Origin: Amaurobius ferox
Taxonomy: Eukaryota; Arthropoda; Arachnida; Araneae; Amaurobiidae
DNA length: 64,000 nt
Reading direction: 5' to 3'
Assembly (NCBI GenBank): GCA_951213105.1
Contig: OX578142.1
Span: 124,015,731-124,079,730, forward strand
In this document: piece after piece, positions 24,650 through 37,104 of the stretch
Layout of the letters: each line of letters starts with the position of its first letter
How positions within the stretch are numbered: the stretch's first letter is position 1
Notes under the pieces: model-generated
What the model saw: only the letters and a program-made list of their open reading frames with translations
Database searches by the model: none
What the model was told of the DNA's origin: nothing
Program-made: the position numbers and the translations under genes

Positions 24650-26340
24650 CTCAAAATGAAAAATGAAAAAAAGACAGACGAGGAAAGCTAACGAGTGAAG
24701 TGCCAAAAAATAGCCGAAGGGGGGTTGTGAACCCTTCTAAACCCCAGTAATAATAATTGCCTTAAGCGTTTTGTCTTTCTAGATCCATTTCTTCTAGACC
24801 CTTCCAGCGACATAAAAAGCTGAATCTTTGCCTTCTTAAAGTACAGACTAAGTGAAATAACCTAACTGAGCCTAAATTTCAATTCTGGACATTTTTATTA
24901 AGACAAGTTTTGATTAAATTATTGTTAAACAACAGTATTAAACAAACATATATTGTTAAACAAATTACAGTTAAACAAACATTGTTAAACGAAACCAAAT
25001 GTTTTAAAAAAAGTTCAGGATCCTTCAGCAGCCTCCACGGTGACTTAAAAAGCTGAATATTTGCACATTTATAGTAGACACATAGTATATGGTATAAGTA
25101 TAGCACACTTATATCTGATCGATATTAAAGAAACCAGATTGCCGATTTCTTCTGGGGGGGAAATGTGAGGTAGACTTGAAAAGCATTTCTAGACCCTACA
25201 GAAATCTCTCAGTGACCTAGGAACCTTAAAATCAACATACTTTTAGCATTGACCACGGGACAGAACCTAGTTGAGCCAAAATCGTTTCTTTCCCTGACTT
25301 TGATACCCTTAATACCAGTACAAAGAATTAGTTAATTAGTTAATATAAGTAATTAGTTCCCTATTACATATTTTGGAGGATTATATATGATCCCTGATTT
25401 CAATTTTCACATGAAACTCGATACTGGTGTGAAAAATAGTTTGAATTCTTTTAACTTTTAATGCACCCAATCAAATACTGAAGATACTTGTAACAACTAC
25501 TTTTTTTTATATTTAGTAGAAAAGTGGAAACTATAATCAAGACATTTCGGAATCACCGTTGGCTAGATACTTTAAGGGTTACAAATGTTATTTCATTTCT
25601 TCATTCATATGTCATCTAAAATTTGTTTAATATGTAATATCTGAACCCATTATTTAAGCCTTTCAATGACAGGAAAAATAACACCCTAAAAATAACTTAC
25701 AACTTTTTAAATAACTTTTTAACAATTTATGGTGTTTAGCGTTAAAAATAGCCACTTTAATCGAAAATGCGGATCAGGTAGCTTCGGTTCCGTAGTCGAT
25801 AATATAAGCGGTCAAAGTATCAGACTTATAGGTCCCGGTGAACGTCTGAAGGATATGAAAATACTTTTCTAAGGCCCCCATCCTATTTTTACTGCCCTCG
25901 GGAGAGAAATAAGATATTCAGCTTCATTAGTTTTTGTTCTGTGGTTGGCGTGCAAAGGTTTAGACTTTTAGGGCACCCAAGGTCTCTTAGAGAATATAAG
26001 TATTTTCGAAACTCCCCCTACTCAATATTCCTTGCAACTGGGTGGAAAATCAAAAATTTGCCTCATTCGATTCTATTCAGTGTTCGATGTAATGTGTATG
26101 CAAAGTTTCAGCTTTTAACGCCACAATGGGATTTTATCGCGTCCAAAAAGGCATACATGCACATTTACATATTAAAAAATACATATAGCAGTTGTGTATA
26201 ACGTGTTTTGCCTTTTCGTGACTCTCCTGAAACACCTCGGTAGCTTCTAAGGATGAGTCTTTGGAAACTCATCGTATATACCACGTGACAGAACCTAAAA
26301 TAGCCGGATTATAGACTCACCCTCCCTCACCTTTCTATCG
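24650..26340. other. Sequence without a recognised gene; diverged repeats
   Basis: Contains the second copy of the old repeat noted at 23100 (25653-25860). It also contains recurring phrases of the kind GACCA-GGGACAGAACCTA near 25253, 26280 and 26724, which suggests several decayed copies of one unidentified element family. No coding sequence was recognised. Confidence 0.35.
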
Positions 26341-26616
26341 ACCCAAACCGTCCGACCTACCCGAAAATGTAAAGTATCTGTTTAAACGGAAGAGACAGTA
26401 CCACCCAATTTAGATCAGAACCCAGTAGGATACAACATCCACAGAGACCGTGTCTTGCTTCCCCTGTGACCAACCTCTTGGAATGACTTTGGACCCACAG
26501 ATGTAACGTGCCCGTACTCCCAGTAAACCGGAGGATAATTTAGGTATAGCTAGGGATCAAACTCGGGTACTCCAAGTGCAATCCCTGTGTCTTAACCACT
26601 GGGCTATCAAGCCCCA
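26341..26616 (-). mobile_element. Family S tRNA-headed SINE, diverged copy, reverse orientation
   Basis: Read on the minus strand it begins with GGGGCTTGATAGCCCAGTGG (A box TAGCCCAGTGG) and passes a damaged B box (GTTTGATCCC). It then follows the body of the SINE at 11715-12005 with many substitutions, through CTAAATTGGGTGG to the tail GGTCGGACGGTTTGGGT (26341-26357). The head and the whole body are present; the (CAA)n tail is not. It is much more diverged than the 11715 copy, so family S has been active over a long period. Confidence 0.88.
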
Positions 26617-27917
26617 CCCTCCCTCTTCGGTTGCGTATTAAATGGATTATTTTCTAAAGTTTTCCAGACCTTACAGAAGCCCCCTCCCCACACGTTGACC
26701 CAGAAATCCTTTATTGTATCGACCATGGGACAGAATCTAAATGAGCCAATTTTTAACTATTTTTGAAGCCACATATTTATAGAGCCGTACATTGATAATT
26801 AAACTTAAACTTTTTAAAATATTGCAACTTAATATTTCATGCGTATCAGTTTACCTGTCTTTCACTGACTTAAATACTAGTTACAATATAGTTAGTTACC
26901 TAAACCAGAAAAAGTTCTGAGTAATCAGAAGTATCAAGTAGTTTGAATGTTGGTTATGCAGTATATAGTTAACATGCAATTTTATTCTTGAGACATTAAT
27001 TCATTTACTTTTCCACAAAAAATTTAATTCATAAAAATCTGCGAATTTCAAATAGAAAGCCCCTTTTAGGAAATAATTTGATAATCTAAAAAACATGCGC
27101 TCTGTTTATAATAATTTATATATTATTAGTTGATATGTAACGTATAATGTGTATTCTTTACATAAGAATTTTAGTAACATCAAGTTGAGAAACACTTATA
27201 CAGAGATTTCCAGATATATTTTAAAATATAAATATGTTTATTTAATACATCATCCATTTTAAAGATTTGTTTCTACAGAAACGAAATAATTCAAATTTGT
27301 GTACATTCATTATTTCTATCAGGTACAGCAATAATTTTGACACGATTATTTCCGAAATATCCAACACATATTTAATCCAGTGGAAATGAAGCTAAAAATA
27401 TATTATTCGTGTAACATTTTTTCCTATTATTAGGATCGTGTGTTTGTCAGAAACATGCTGTCAGTAAGTGCCCACAGGGGAAAGGACCTCTTTCTCGAAA
27501 TATGAATGAGGCAAAAAAGAGCATTCTTCAAAGGCACCAAACATGTTAAGAAAGAGAGATTTCAAAGCTATCGAAGCTCGGAATCAGAAATCCCATCCCT
27601 AAAACTTCGTGCTAAAGTGTTGAATTTCTTCAAAATTGTGCCAAATAGCTTAGATTTTTCAGTTGTGTATACAGTTCGAAGCATGAAATTTAATCTAAGC
27701 TCTCGTATTGGTTGACCCACTATAATGTAATAGTTGTAATAGTTTCGATAAGTTATGCTTAGTTTTGCAAGTTAAAACAGCATTTATACTAAAAAAATAA
27801 TTTTAAATCTGCTGCACTGCATTGTTGTCTTAAGATAAATTATTGGATGCATGAAGAAAACTGAAGATTCTTTAGAATTAAACACGATTTGATTTTGTTC
27901 ATTTATCCGTCTAATTT
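26617..27917. other. AT-rich sequence without a recognised gene
   Basis: A 69-codon frame at 27506-27715 is basic and of simple composition, with no recognised match; I do not call it. Nothing else stands out. Confidence 0.45.
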
Positions 27918-28778
27918 TATAGGGTCCACATCAACGATAAAGAAATTGAAATCTTGTCCTGGTAGCTCAGTGGTTGGAGCATCGGCTGGCAGTTCAAAGA
28001 TCCACGGTTCAATCCCCTGCTGGGACAGTGAGCCTTTTACAATGATGTCTTAATGAATTAATCTTGCAGGTTAGATACTATAATGATAGAGGTTGGGAAA
28101 AGACAAAGTTACAGTTTTTACTGTGCTGTGTGAATTATGACGACAGTTTCAACACCCTGACCACATAGGATGCTCACCTGGATAAAAAAAAATAGCAAAG
28201 TATACAAACACAAAGGTGGTCACTCAGATTGACAGTTCTACGATGAAGTAGGAAGTAGCCTTATAGGGTCCACTTTAACGAGATAAAGTTGGAATCTTAT
28301 CCTGGTAGCTAAATGGTTAGAACATCGATTGGCGGTTCGAAGATCCAAGGTTCAATTCCCGGCTAGGACAGTGAGACTTTTGCAATAGTGTCTTAACGAA
28401 TTAATCTTGCAAGTTAGATACTACTTATGATGGGGTTGAGGAAAGAACCAGTTACATTTTTCATTGCTCTCTGTGAATTATGACGACAGGTTCAACACCA
28501 TGACCACACCGGATGCTAACCTGGATAAAAATAATAGCAGAGTACACAGACACAAAGGTGGTCATTCAGATCACCAGTTCTACTCTAAGGTAGGAGGTAG
28601 CATTATAGAATCCTCTTTGACTAGCAGAAGTTGGACTCTTGTCCTGGTAGCTCAATGGTTAGAGCATCAACTGGCAGTTCGAAGATCCACGCTTCAATCC
28701 CCGGCTGGGACAGTGAGATATTTACAATGGTGTCTTAACGAATTAATCTTGCAGGTTAAATACTAGTATTTTGGGGAT

Positions 28779-28889
28779 GCCAACGGCTTTACCGTGCTGA
28801 AAACTCGTTAGATCACCGAAGTAGAGCAACATCGGGAGCGGTTAGTACTTGGGTGGGTGACCACCTGGGAACACCGCGTGCTGTTGGCA
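28779..28889 (+). pseudogene. 5S rRNA-derived head of the chimeric SINE
   Basis: It begins GCCAACGGC and ends GCTGTTGGCA, so the terminal helix of 5S rRNA can form. It keeps the segments GATCACCGAAGTAGAGCAAC and GGTTAGTACTTGGGTGGGTG. It is 111 nt long, about 9 nt short of a normal 5S rRNA; the gap lies before GATCACCG. Because it runs directly into SINE sequence with no T-run terminator, it is not a functional 5S gene. Confidence 0.9.
28840..28862 (+). promoter_or_regulatory. 5S-type internal promoter (box C) of the chimeric SINE
   Basis: GGTTAGTACTTGGGTGGGTG followed by ACC matches the conserved box C of 5S genes. Upstream at 28821-28830 the A-box/intermediate-element region GTAGAGCAAC is also recognisable. 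Confidence 0.7.
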
Positions 28890-29462
28890 CATTTCGGGTG
28901 CTGTAGCCTGGTGGTTTGCGCGCAGGATTTGCACCCTGCCACAACTGCCGCCGTGTTCATGCGGAGTACGATCACGCTAAACATATGGGTCCGTAAGTCC
29001 TTCCGAGAGGTTGGTGGTAGGGGAAGGAGGGTACGGTCCTTGTGGATGCCTCCCCCACTGGGTTCCGGTCTAAATTGGGTGGCACTTCCCGGCCGTCCAA
29101 ACAGTTACCTTACACTTTTCTGGTATGTCGGACGGTCTGGGTCTTAACAACAACAACTAGTATGATGGGGGTTGGTAAAAGACTCAGTTATAGTTTTCAC
29201 TGTGTTCTGGGAATTAGGACGAGAGTTTCAACACCATGACCACACAAGATGCTAACCTGGATAAAAAAAATAGCATAATATACAAACACAAATGTGGTCA
29301 TTCAGATCGACAGTTCTAAGCTGAGGTAGGAGGTAGCATCATAGAGTCCACTTTGAAGAGAAAAAGTTGGAATCTTGTCCCAGAAGCTCAATGACTAGAG
29401 CATAGACTGGCCAGTTTAAGCATTCAAGATTCGATCCTCTGCTGGGACAGCAATGCTTTTAC

Positions 29463-30289
29463 AATTTCATTGTCCGACGACAAATCCTCTGAAATTTTAC
29501 CGATGTGTGTTATTTAGATATTGCGTTTGTGGTTAAAAGATATCCGATATTTAAATTGCATTAAATTAAAAATTGAAACTCGATTAATAGTTTTAATTGT
29601 ACTACTTAACACGCCGGTTTTACATATATCACTCCACATTAAACATACAATACATGCTTTTTACTAGACATAGAAAATAAATATGAATTATCGTTCCAGT
29701 TTACCCGGTTCTTTATTTAATCAATAATTTAATGGATGAGGTTTAAACCAGTAATACTCAACCTGTTGCTTGACAAATGCTTGATTCGTGATCAGAGATG
29801 CTTGAAACGTGCTCTCCCGTCTAAAACTTGAATTCAAATTTTCGACCCCGTCACAATAATTTCCTTATACATTATGTATATAAGGAAAGTAATAATAGAA
29901 CTTATCGCCTGCATAAACAAATAGCGGAATTTTGAGTATTCAGATATAGTTGGAACATTATGGAGAAACATTATTGTACGGATTGAAAATTATTGAACAC
30001 TTATTTGTAATTATTAACGACACGGTACAAGTATATAAAAAAATAATATTTTTAAACCGATAAACCAAGTGCAATTATTACTCTGGGTATTTTGTCCACC
30101 ATTTTATCTAGTATATTAAATGTTCGGTATTTAAATACTTTTAACGTCCCATAAAATATATCATGTCTTTAAAATTCATTTAATTGTATTAATTTAATAT
30201 AATTCTGCCATAATTTTATTATCGGAAATATTATAATGCATTCATCCACATTTAAATAAATAGCGACAAGAACATGAAATAAAATAAAC
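29463..30289. other. AT-rich sequence without a recognised gene
   Basis: Nothing recognised. Confidence 0.5.
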
Positions 30290-31545
30290 AAGAAAGATCA
30301 ATCATGCTTAAAGCATTGATTATGAAACACTTTCCAACTTCAATGCAATTTTATTTAAACATCTCTAAAATGCAATATATTCCTCGGTAATATTTTAAAA
30401 CTTATCAAAATACTACATTAATTTATTATATTTGAAAACTAAAACCTTCGAAAAAAATGAACTTCATTCAAATGATGGCATTGACATATAAATTGCCTGG
30501 TTTAAACATCTCTAAAACGCAATACATTCCTTGGTAATATTTTAAAATTATCATAATACTACGATAATTTATTATATTTGAAAACATCATCGAAAACAAC
30601 TGAAATTCATTCAAATGACGTCATAGAAAAAATAACACGCCTGGCTCTCTCTAAAAAAGCACATGTCATTCATCAGAATACTATAATAATTTATTTTATT
30701 TAAAAATTAAGACCATGGAGCTACACGTAATTAAACTCTATACGTAAAACTTCATCGAAAAAAACGTCCTTCTGTTTGTAAAATCAATGAATAGTTGATT
30801 CATATCAGCTATGCAGACTCCATGAACTAAATGATTTTGTGTTAAAGAAATACAGCAATTCAAATACAACTCATTCTACGTATTTTGCTGTTTACATTTC
30901 ACATAGGGGAAAAATAGGCTTCGTTGTAGAAATAATCAAATTTGGATGAGCATTTAAGATCAAATATATTGTAATTGCGTTGTTTCAGTATGTAGATGCA
31001 CAGAATTTATGCAAAAATAAAGTGATTTTAGGACGGATACAACACTCAATATGAATTAAAAAGAACTCTAAAAATCACGATTTTGAGACAAGATGGATGC
31101 CATATATCATTTTGAAGAGGGTCACGTGAAATTTTCATATCATGGTCACGTGATCGCTTCATATTAGAGGTGTTATTATTATTTTAATTTTTATTTAAAA
31201 AGCTACTGAATATATTTCGCAATTTTTTTTTATATATTTTATGGAACAATTTGAATATTACCTAAAATTTTCGAAGCAATTTGTGAATTTTAAATCCGCT
31301 TAAAAAATGTTTGAAAAATTATGTCCCATAGGGCTCAATGCATTTCATTTTTTCAACCCGGGTTCAATCCAATACTAATTGGGTGATATTATTCATTTAT
31401 ATTCCCATAGATCCTACAGACCGTCTGAACAACATACTAAAATTTCATTTTGATTAAGTCATTTTTACGGCAGTTATCGTGCTAACGGACAGATAGACAG
31501 AATGAACAAAGTCATAAACACTTTTCAACTTTGTTATAAAATGTT
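30290..31545 (+). repeat. Dispersed repeat family D, copy 1
   Basis: Matches 37105-38040 in the same order and orientation: ATTGATTATGAAACACTTTC near the left end, a GGTCACGTGA segment (31120-31160), TTTTTCAACCCGGGTTCAAT (31350-31370), CCGTCTGAACAACATACTAA, and a right part with GACAGAATGAACAAAG and CATAAACACTTTTCAA. Copy 1 is about 320 bp longer because of internal differences (30480-30800). The class is unknown; no terminal repeats or coding sequence are visible. Confidence 0.75.
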
Positions 31546-32798
31546 AACAATAGTAAATCCTAAATTGTGAAAAAAAGCCGTCTGATTTTGAAGCAAAATA
31601 AATATCATTATAGCGCAAACTTTAAAGCTTACTTCCAAGTTGTACTCGTAGAAACTATTTTGCAGTTACAAAAAGGTCGTATAAGACCAAATTCATATAA
31701 AATTCTAGTTTGCACGTGTCAAAAATGTAAACAGTATTTTTCCCTCATTCTTAGTCATACGATACGATATAAAAGAAACACTGCTATTAGCAGGATGCTA
31801 ACCTTGTTATAATCATGGGAGAAACTGGAGTCCAAATCAGCTTCAAGCAAACAAACCTGTTTTCGGCATATTTAAAATAAGCAACACAGTTTGTATTCTG
31901 TGTAGTACCCGAAATATTGTCACGCATTTAAATTTTTTAAAGACGGTAGCACAGGCAAGTATTCTGAAATCTAAAAGGTCTTGCATTGGAAATATTTGGG
32001 GTTGGGGTTGAGTTGTGCCCTTTGACTTCTTTTATAACTTCCATTGGCGTTCTAAAAGTAATTCTAAATGCATTTTTTCTTTAAAAAAGTATTTTCATAA
32101 CCTATTTTTGATTAAAAGTTGAGCCCGCTGTCCTTCGCTACGTAGTTTATATTAACTTATTTTTTAAGTATATAGTCAACGTTGAGATTTATTTAATGTG
32201 TCTCACAATGGTATCATATTTATAATTGTTAATTTGTCACTGAATTCATGTATTTTTTTCTTGTAAACATTTATTTCTATTTTAATGAAACTAAGCTCGT
32301 CCGCTTCAAAAGGTTTACAACTCGAAAATTCTTATTTTTGAGAATTTAATATGGTTAAGGCAGAGTAACAGCCATCAAAAGAGTATAAATTTTGCTTTAT
32401 AATTGGTCCACCAAAATAAAAATAAAAAAATTGACGAAATTAAATAACTTAATACTGGTATCATAGAAAAGAAAAAATGAATATAATTGACGTATACAGA
32501 GCGGTTATACATTTTCATTAGAAGATCTCATTTACGGTTTTACTCGCAACTACGTAATGGTTTAGATTTCTTATTATATTCTCATCATCACAATAATATA
32601 AAAATTAAAAGTAAATTAAATGATAAATATATAAATATAATTATTCGTATTACCTTAAAGTATACTTATATTTGTAAAAATTGCAAGACCCATATAAAGC
32701 TGTAGTAGGAAAGCTGTAGTGTAATAGAGAACTGTAGCGGGACGTTGAAAATAGTCTATGGTTGTCTATCATCATTAAACGTTTCATGAGAAGTCACT
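31546..32798. other. AT-rich sequence without a recognised gene
   Basis: An 81-codon frame at 31567-31812 has no recognised match. Nothing else was seen. The left terminus of the Tc1 relic that follows could not be located. Confidence 0.4.
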
Positions 32799-33825
32799 AT
32801 GACTCTACGACGACAGAGGGTGTCATATGAGCAAGTTACAGCGTTTAAACGGGAACGAATGATCGGCCTTCGTGAAGGGAGGGGGGGGGGGGGTTATCGT
32901 GTAATAGCAGCTCGTATGGAGCATAATGCCATGCCACTATGCCAGTGATGCGAGTGTAGAGGCAGTAGACTGAAGAGAACCAGACGAGTCGTAAATCCAG
33001 CAATGAACGATGACATGATACATCAGGACGGGATGACAGACACCTAATCTGCATAGAAGTGATGGGCCGTACAGCCTCATCTCGACAGTTAGCAGAACGT
33101 TGGAGCACAGCTATAAGTATGTCATTGTCTGCTCCAATTCGTCGGCATCTGCTACACCGTGGACTGCGTGCAAGAATTCATTTGTACATGATTCCCCTGA
33201 CGCAAAACCATCGACGCTTATGGCTACAAGGGCTCATCCACATAGACACTGGCGTGCCGATTGGCAACAAGTCGTCTCTTCCGAAGAATCCCGCTTTCAC
33301 ATCCACATTAGACGCTATAGCGGTGAACGCCACCTCCCTGAGTGCGTAACCCAACGTCATACTGGACGAACGCCAAGCGTGATACTCTAGGCCGCCATTG
33401 GGTATCTTGTCTGCTAAGAATTGTGGGTAATCTCAACAACAACTGGTACATCAGAGAAATTCCGAAGCCCGAAGTCGTACCTTTTCTTCAACGCATTCTT
33501 GGAGCTGTATTTCAACATAACAATGCCCGTCCGCATGTTGCTAGAAATGTTCGAGACTTTGTTTCAGCACAACAGATACAGCTTTTTCCTTGGCCTGCTT
33601 ATTCACCGGATATGTGAGCTATTGAACTTATCTGGGATTTCCTCCGTCAGCATCTCGCTCGTAACGCTCGTCTCGTAGCTAATACAGCTGAACTTTGGGT
33701 TCAGGTAGAAGCAATCTAGAACGCTCTTCCTCGGGTATAAATTCAAAATATGTTTGATTCGATGCCACGTTGTATAGAAGCACTTATTGCAACGGCTTCA
33801 CCAAATACTGATTTTCGACATGTAA
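32799..33825 (+). pseudogene. Tc1-family transposase, heavily degraded
   Basis: It starts at an ATG with RQRVSYEQVTAFKRERMIGL, the helix-turn-helix start of a common arthropod Tc1 transposase. A run of 13 G (32881-32893) and several stops and frameshifts follow. The C-terminal half is clear: VFQHNNARPHVARNVRDF, PWPAYSPDM (then TGA) AIELIWDFLRQHLARNARL, and QNMFDSMPRCIEALIATAS. Related proteins have QQDNARPH, so the second catalytic Asp has become Asn. The Glu of the triad is present after the stop. Multiple lesions show a long-dead copy. Its 3' portion from 33457 is repeated at 34282-35106. Confidence 0.88.
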
Positions 33826-35106
33826 TCTTGTTTTTCTGTTTTGTAAATATAATCGTTTATTTGTATCAATACACGTCATTTGTGGAATAAATTTCATTCA
33901 ATTCTGATGAATCCTTCATGATGATGCATTTTTTACAAACAGGAGTTTATTATGTAGAAAAATATTTGTTATTCATCTTCCAATGACTGCTATATTTATG
34001 AAGATTTTCATTATAAATATTGCAAAATACAGAAGTTTCAGTGCATTTTAACTTGAATGTTCCCAATAACATTTTTAAGATTCATATTTGCATACTAAAT
34101 CACGATAAAAACTGTATGTAGCAAAAACTACATATAATATAAGCTACATACACCAATAGAAACTATAGTGGTGCTAAAAAAATTGCATCACGCCGAACAA
34201 TTTAGTGTTTTCAAAATAAATGTTTTTATAGCGTAACAAACCCGAATGTTGTATATTTTTAATGCATCAACTCTTATATGAAAATTCCGAAGCCCGAAGT
34301 CGTACCTTTTCTTCAACGCATTCTTGGAGCTGTATTTCAACATAACAATGCCCGTCCGCATGTTGCTAGAAATGTTCGAGACTTTGTTTCAGCACAACAG
34401 ATACAGCTTTTTCCTTGGCCTGCTTATTCACCGGATATGTGAGCTATTGAACTTATCTGGGATTTCCTCCGTCAGCATCTCGCTCGTAACGCTCATCTCG
34501 TAGCTAATACAGCTGAACTTTGGGTTCAGGTAGAAGCAATCTAGAACGCTCTTCCTCGGGTATAAATTCAAAATATGTTTGATTCGATGCCACGTTGTAT
34601 AGAAGCACTTATTGCAACGGCTTCACCAAATACTGATTTTCGGCATGTAATCTTGTTTTTCTGTTTTGTAAATATAATCGTTTATTTGTATCAATACACG
34701 TCATTTGTGGAATAAATTTCATTCAATTCTGATGAATCCTTCATGATGATGCATTTTTTACAAACAGGAGTTTATTATGTAGAAAAATATTTGTTATTCA
34801 TCTTCCAATGACTGCTATATTTATGAAGATTTTCATTATAAATATTGCAAAATACAGAAGTTTCAGTGCATTTTAACTTGAATGTTCCCAATAACATTTT
34901 TAAGATTCATATTTACATACTAAATCACGATAAAAACTGTATGTAGCAAAAACTACATATAATATAAGCTATATACACCAATAGAAACTATAGTGGTGCT
35001 AAAAAAATTGCATCACGCCGAACAATTCAGTGTTTTCAAAATAAATGTTTTTATAGCGTAACAAACCCGAATGTTGTATATTTTTAATGCATCAACTCTT
35101 ATATGA
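33457..35106 (+). repeat. 825-bp direct tandem duplication, two copies
   Basis: 33457-34281 and 34282-35106 match almost base for base with an offset of 825 (ATTCCGAAGCCCGAAGTCGT at 33459 and 34284). A few substitutions were seen (for example GACATG/GGCATG near the transposase end, TTTGCATAC/TTTACATAC). Both copies carry the same dead Tc1 C-terminus, including the Asn at the catalytic position, so the duplication happened after the transposon died. The junction shows the short shared sequence GAAAATT or similar. Confidence 0.93.
34166..34281 (+). mobile_element. Left part of a MITE, truncated by the tandem duplication
   Basis: TAGTGGTGCTAAAAAAATTG starts here and runs to the duplication breakpoint. 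It is the duplicate of 34991-35106. Confidence 0.75.
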
Positions 35107-35440
35107 AAATTTCAAATGTCATCGCCCTCAAGCCATTATTATGTGGCAGTAGACATTACTCCATGCATCTCGAAAATTAAACAAAATATATTTTTTTTAT
35201 TATGCAAAACTCTTTATTATTAAATATTTAATAAACTAAAAATTTCACATATCTCTCATTATTTCGCAATATTTCACACATAGCCATTCCTGAATAAATA
35301 ATGATTAAGTATTACTGCCTAGTCTCCTCGTAATGTATTCATCAATATTAAACATTTTATTACTTTAAGTGTGTTATGGGTATTTTTCTCCATTAAAGTC
35401 ATGGAACTATGTAGGTGATGAAATATTTTGAGCACCACTG
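34991..35440 (+). mobile_element. Non-autonomous Tc1/mariner-type MITE, about 450 bp
   Basis: The left end TAGTGGTGCTAAAAAAATTG (34991) and the reverse complement of the right end CAGTGGTGCTCAAAATATTT (35440) form an imperfect terminal inverted repeat. TA precedes the left end and follows the right end (35441-35442), so the target is TA. There is no coding capacity. The terminal similarity to parts of arthropod Tc1 elements suggests mobilisation in trans. Confidence 0.75.
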
Positions 35441-36867
35441 TAGCTACATGTTGTAAAATAAAAACAACTTGTTTTCTTCATCAAAATTCGACATCTCTAA
35501 CAAAATTTTTAAATTCTATTACAAGTTATCAGTAAAGAACACGTATGATGTGTATTAATTACAGACTATTAATTTGGATTTATGAGAGAAGCATTAAGCA
35601 AAAAATTTAATTCAGAACGTGCAGAAAATTCCGTATTTTAATAAAAATAGCTCATGGTATCACTTGTACTATGTTTTACTAAAGCATGCGCCCAACACAT
35701 GATGTGCCGAACAGATGAATTTTCTACCTATTAACAAATTTCGATTTCATAAAAGAAATCAATAACATAAACTAGGATTTCTACTTATAAAGCACTTGAA
35801 AAACATTCAGTCATTTGATAATAATGGAAACATTTAGGGGAGATAGTTTTAGCCTGAAAAATCGATATTTTTCAAACTTAGTTTAAAAGAGAATTTATTA
35901 CATTTTTTCGGTTTATAAATAAAGCGAATTGCATCCAATTGGATGTAAATTAAGCATACCTCGTTAAAAAGAGCATTTGTATATTATGCAATTTACCCCA
36001 GTTTGACGTCTCGTTAAATACATTTTTACTCAGTTTCAAATTTTTATGTCTATTAGCATGATTACAAGAAGTTATTATCCTGCTTGCTTATGAATTAATA
36101 TATATAGTGAACTAATAAGCATACATACACTAAACTTAAAATTAATTTCTGAACAAAAAAATTACAATAAAAATAATTTTTGTCTGATTTAAAACCGAAA
36201 ATGCGAAAATTAGAATTTATGATATTTTTTATATATTCTTGTAAAAAAACTTTCATATATTTTAGGTTTAGTGCATAGAAGCATTAATTAGCTTCACTTT
36301 AATGGCAAAGAAATCTTTCTGATGACTGATGTAAAAATATAATCTTGCGTATAGTGAACTCTATTATATATTTTTTAAAATGTTCGAAATCATATGTTAG
36401 GTAAAGTTAGGCGAATTTTATTCGATGTGCTCAATATGTTCCAATGATACAGTGGGAAAAAATTTTGCGGAAAAAATAAAATTTTCTAATATATCAAGAA
36501 CGGTCCGTCATAATTTCTAAATAATACTGTCCATTTATTTACAAAACATTCACTCAGTTAATAATAGTGCGAGAATATTTTATTTTTTATGGATTCTTCC
36601 ATTTTAGATCAAAAATACGATATACCTCGTACAATATACCTCGTATTTTAGCCTATTACGATGGTATTCGCTTTTAAATAAAATATCATATAAGAAAATA
36701 TATTATTATAACATTTTTATATTTTTATAACTCTTTTGTTTTGTTTTTTAGTTTTCAAAATCAATTTCGAAACATTGAGTGTCTTCTCTTGGCCAGTTTA
36801 CCCCAAAACTCAATAGACTTCATAAGTTCATCAATTGAAAAATACCGTACCAAAAGTTAGTCAATCT
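35441..36867. other. AT-rich sequence without a recognised gene
   Basis: Nothing recognised. Confidence 0.5.
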
Positions 36868-37052
36868 TGATCTAGTGTCTTATACAATATTTGATCTAAT
36901 CATCTTATTCAATATTTGATCTAATTATCTTATTCAATATTTATATCTAATCATCTTATTCAATATTTGATCTAATAATCATATTCGATATTTGATTTAA
37001 TCATCTTATTCAATATATGATTTAATCATCTTATTCAATATTTGATCCAGTG
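36868..37052. repeat. 25-bp tandem repeat, about seven imperfect copies
   Basis: AATCATCTTATTCAATATTT plus GATCT recurs with a step near 25 bp and scattered substitutions. Confidence 0.85.
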
Positions 37053-37104
37053 ATATCGTGCCCGCAGGCAGCCATACAGACAGACACGCAGGCATAATTG
37101 AACA

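Larger units (their letters stand above)
28777..29155 (+). mobile_element. Chimeric SINE: 5S rRNA-derived head, partial tRNA-like segment, family S body
   Basis: Three parts in order: a 5S rRNA-derived head (28779-28889); a segment of about 50 bp (28892-28940) matching the family S tRNA head but lacking its B-box part; and the family S body (about 28944-29140), nearly identical to 11791-11990, with a (CAA)n tail. It is bracketed by a 15-bp direct repeat of the type ACTAGTATxxTGGGG (28762-28776 and 29156-29170, two mismatches). It lies inside the third interval of the tRNA-like array, whose period closes exactly when this segment is removed. It was therefore inserted as one retroposed unit and is not an accidental juxtaposition. 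The 5S part probably supplies the Pol III promoter in place of the lost B box. Confidence 0.88.
27918..29462 (+). repeat. Tandem tRNA-like array, diverged family T, four units, one interrupted by a SINE
   Basis: tRNA-like modules start at 27956, 28299, 28641 and 29377, each with GTCCTGGTAGCTCA-type 5' ends and TGGGACA 3' ends (27956-28027, 28299-28370, 28641-28712, 29377-29449). The steps are 343, 342 and 736 bp. Removing the 5S-headed SINE and its duplicated target (394 bp) makes the last step 342 as well. The bodies share with the first family the order ACCACACAGGATGCTAACCTGG, ...AAATAGTAG, ...GTCCACTT, ...tRNA-like module. The array therefore existed before the SINE insertion. The A boxes (TAGCTCAGTGG, TAGCTCAATGG) are good; the B boxes are weakened (GGTTCAATCCC). 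Confidence 0.88.

Noticed and set aside
27506..27715. Small basic protein of 69 residues
   Set aside because: No recognisable motif and no supporting context; length is within chance expectation.
28779..28889. Functional 5S rRNA gene
   Set aside because: About 9 nt are missing, no T-run terminator follows, and it runs straight into a SINE body bracketed by a target duplication.
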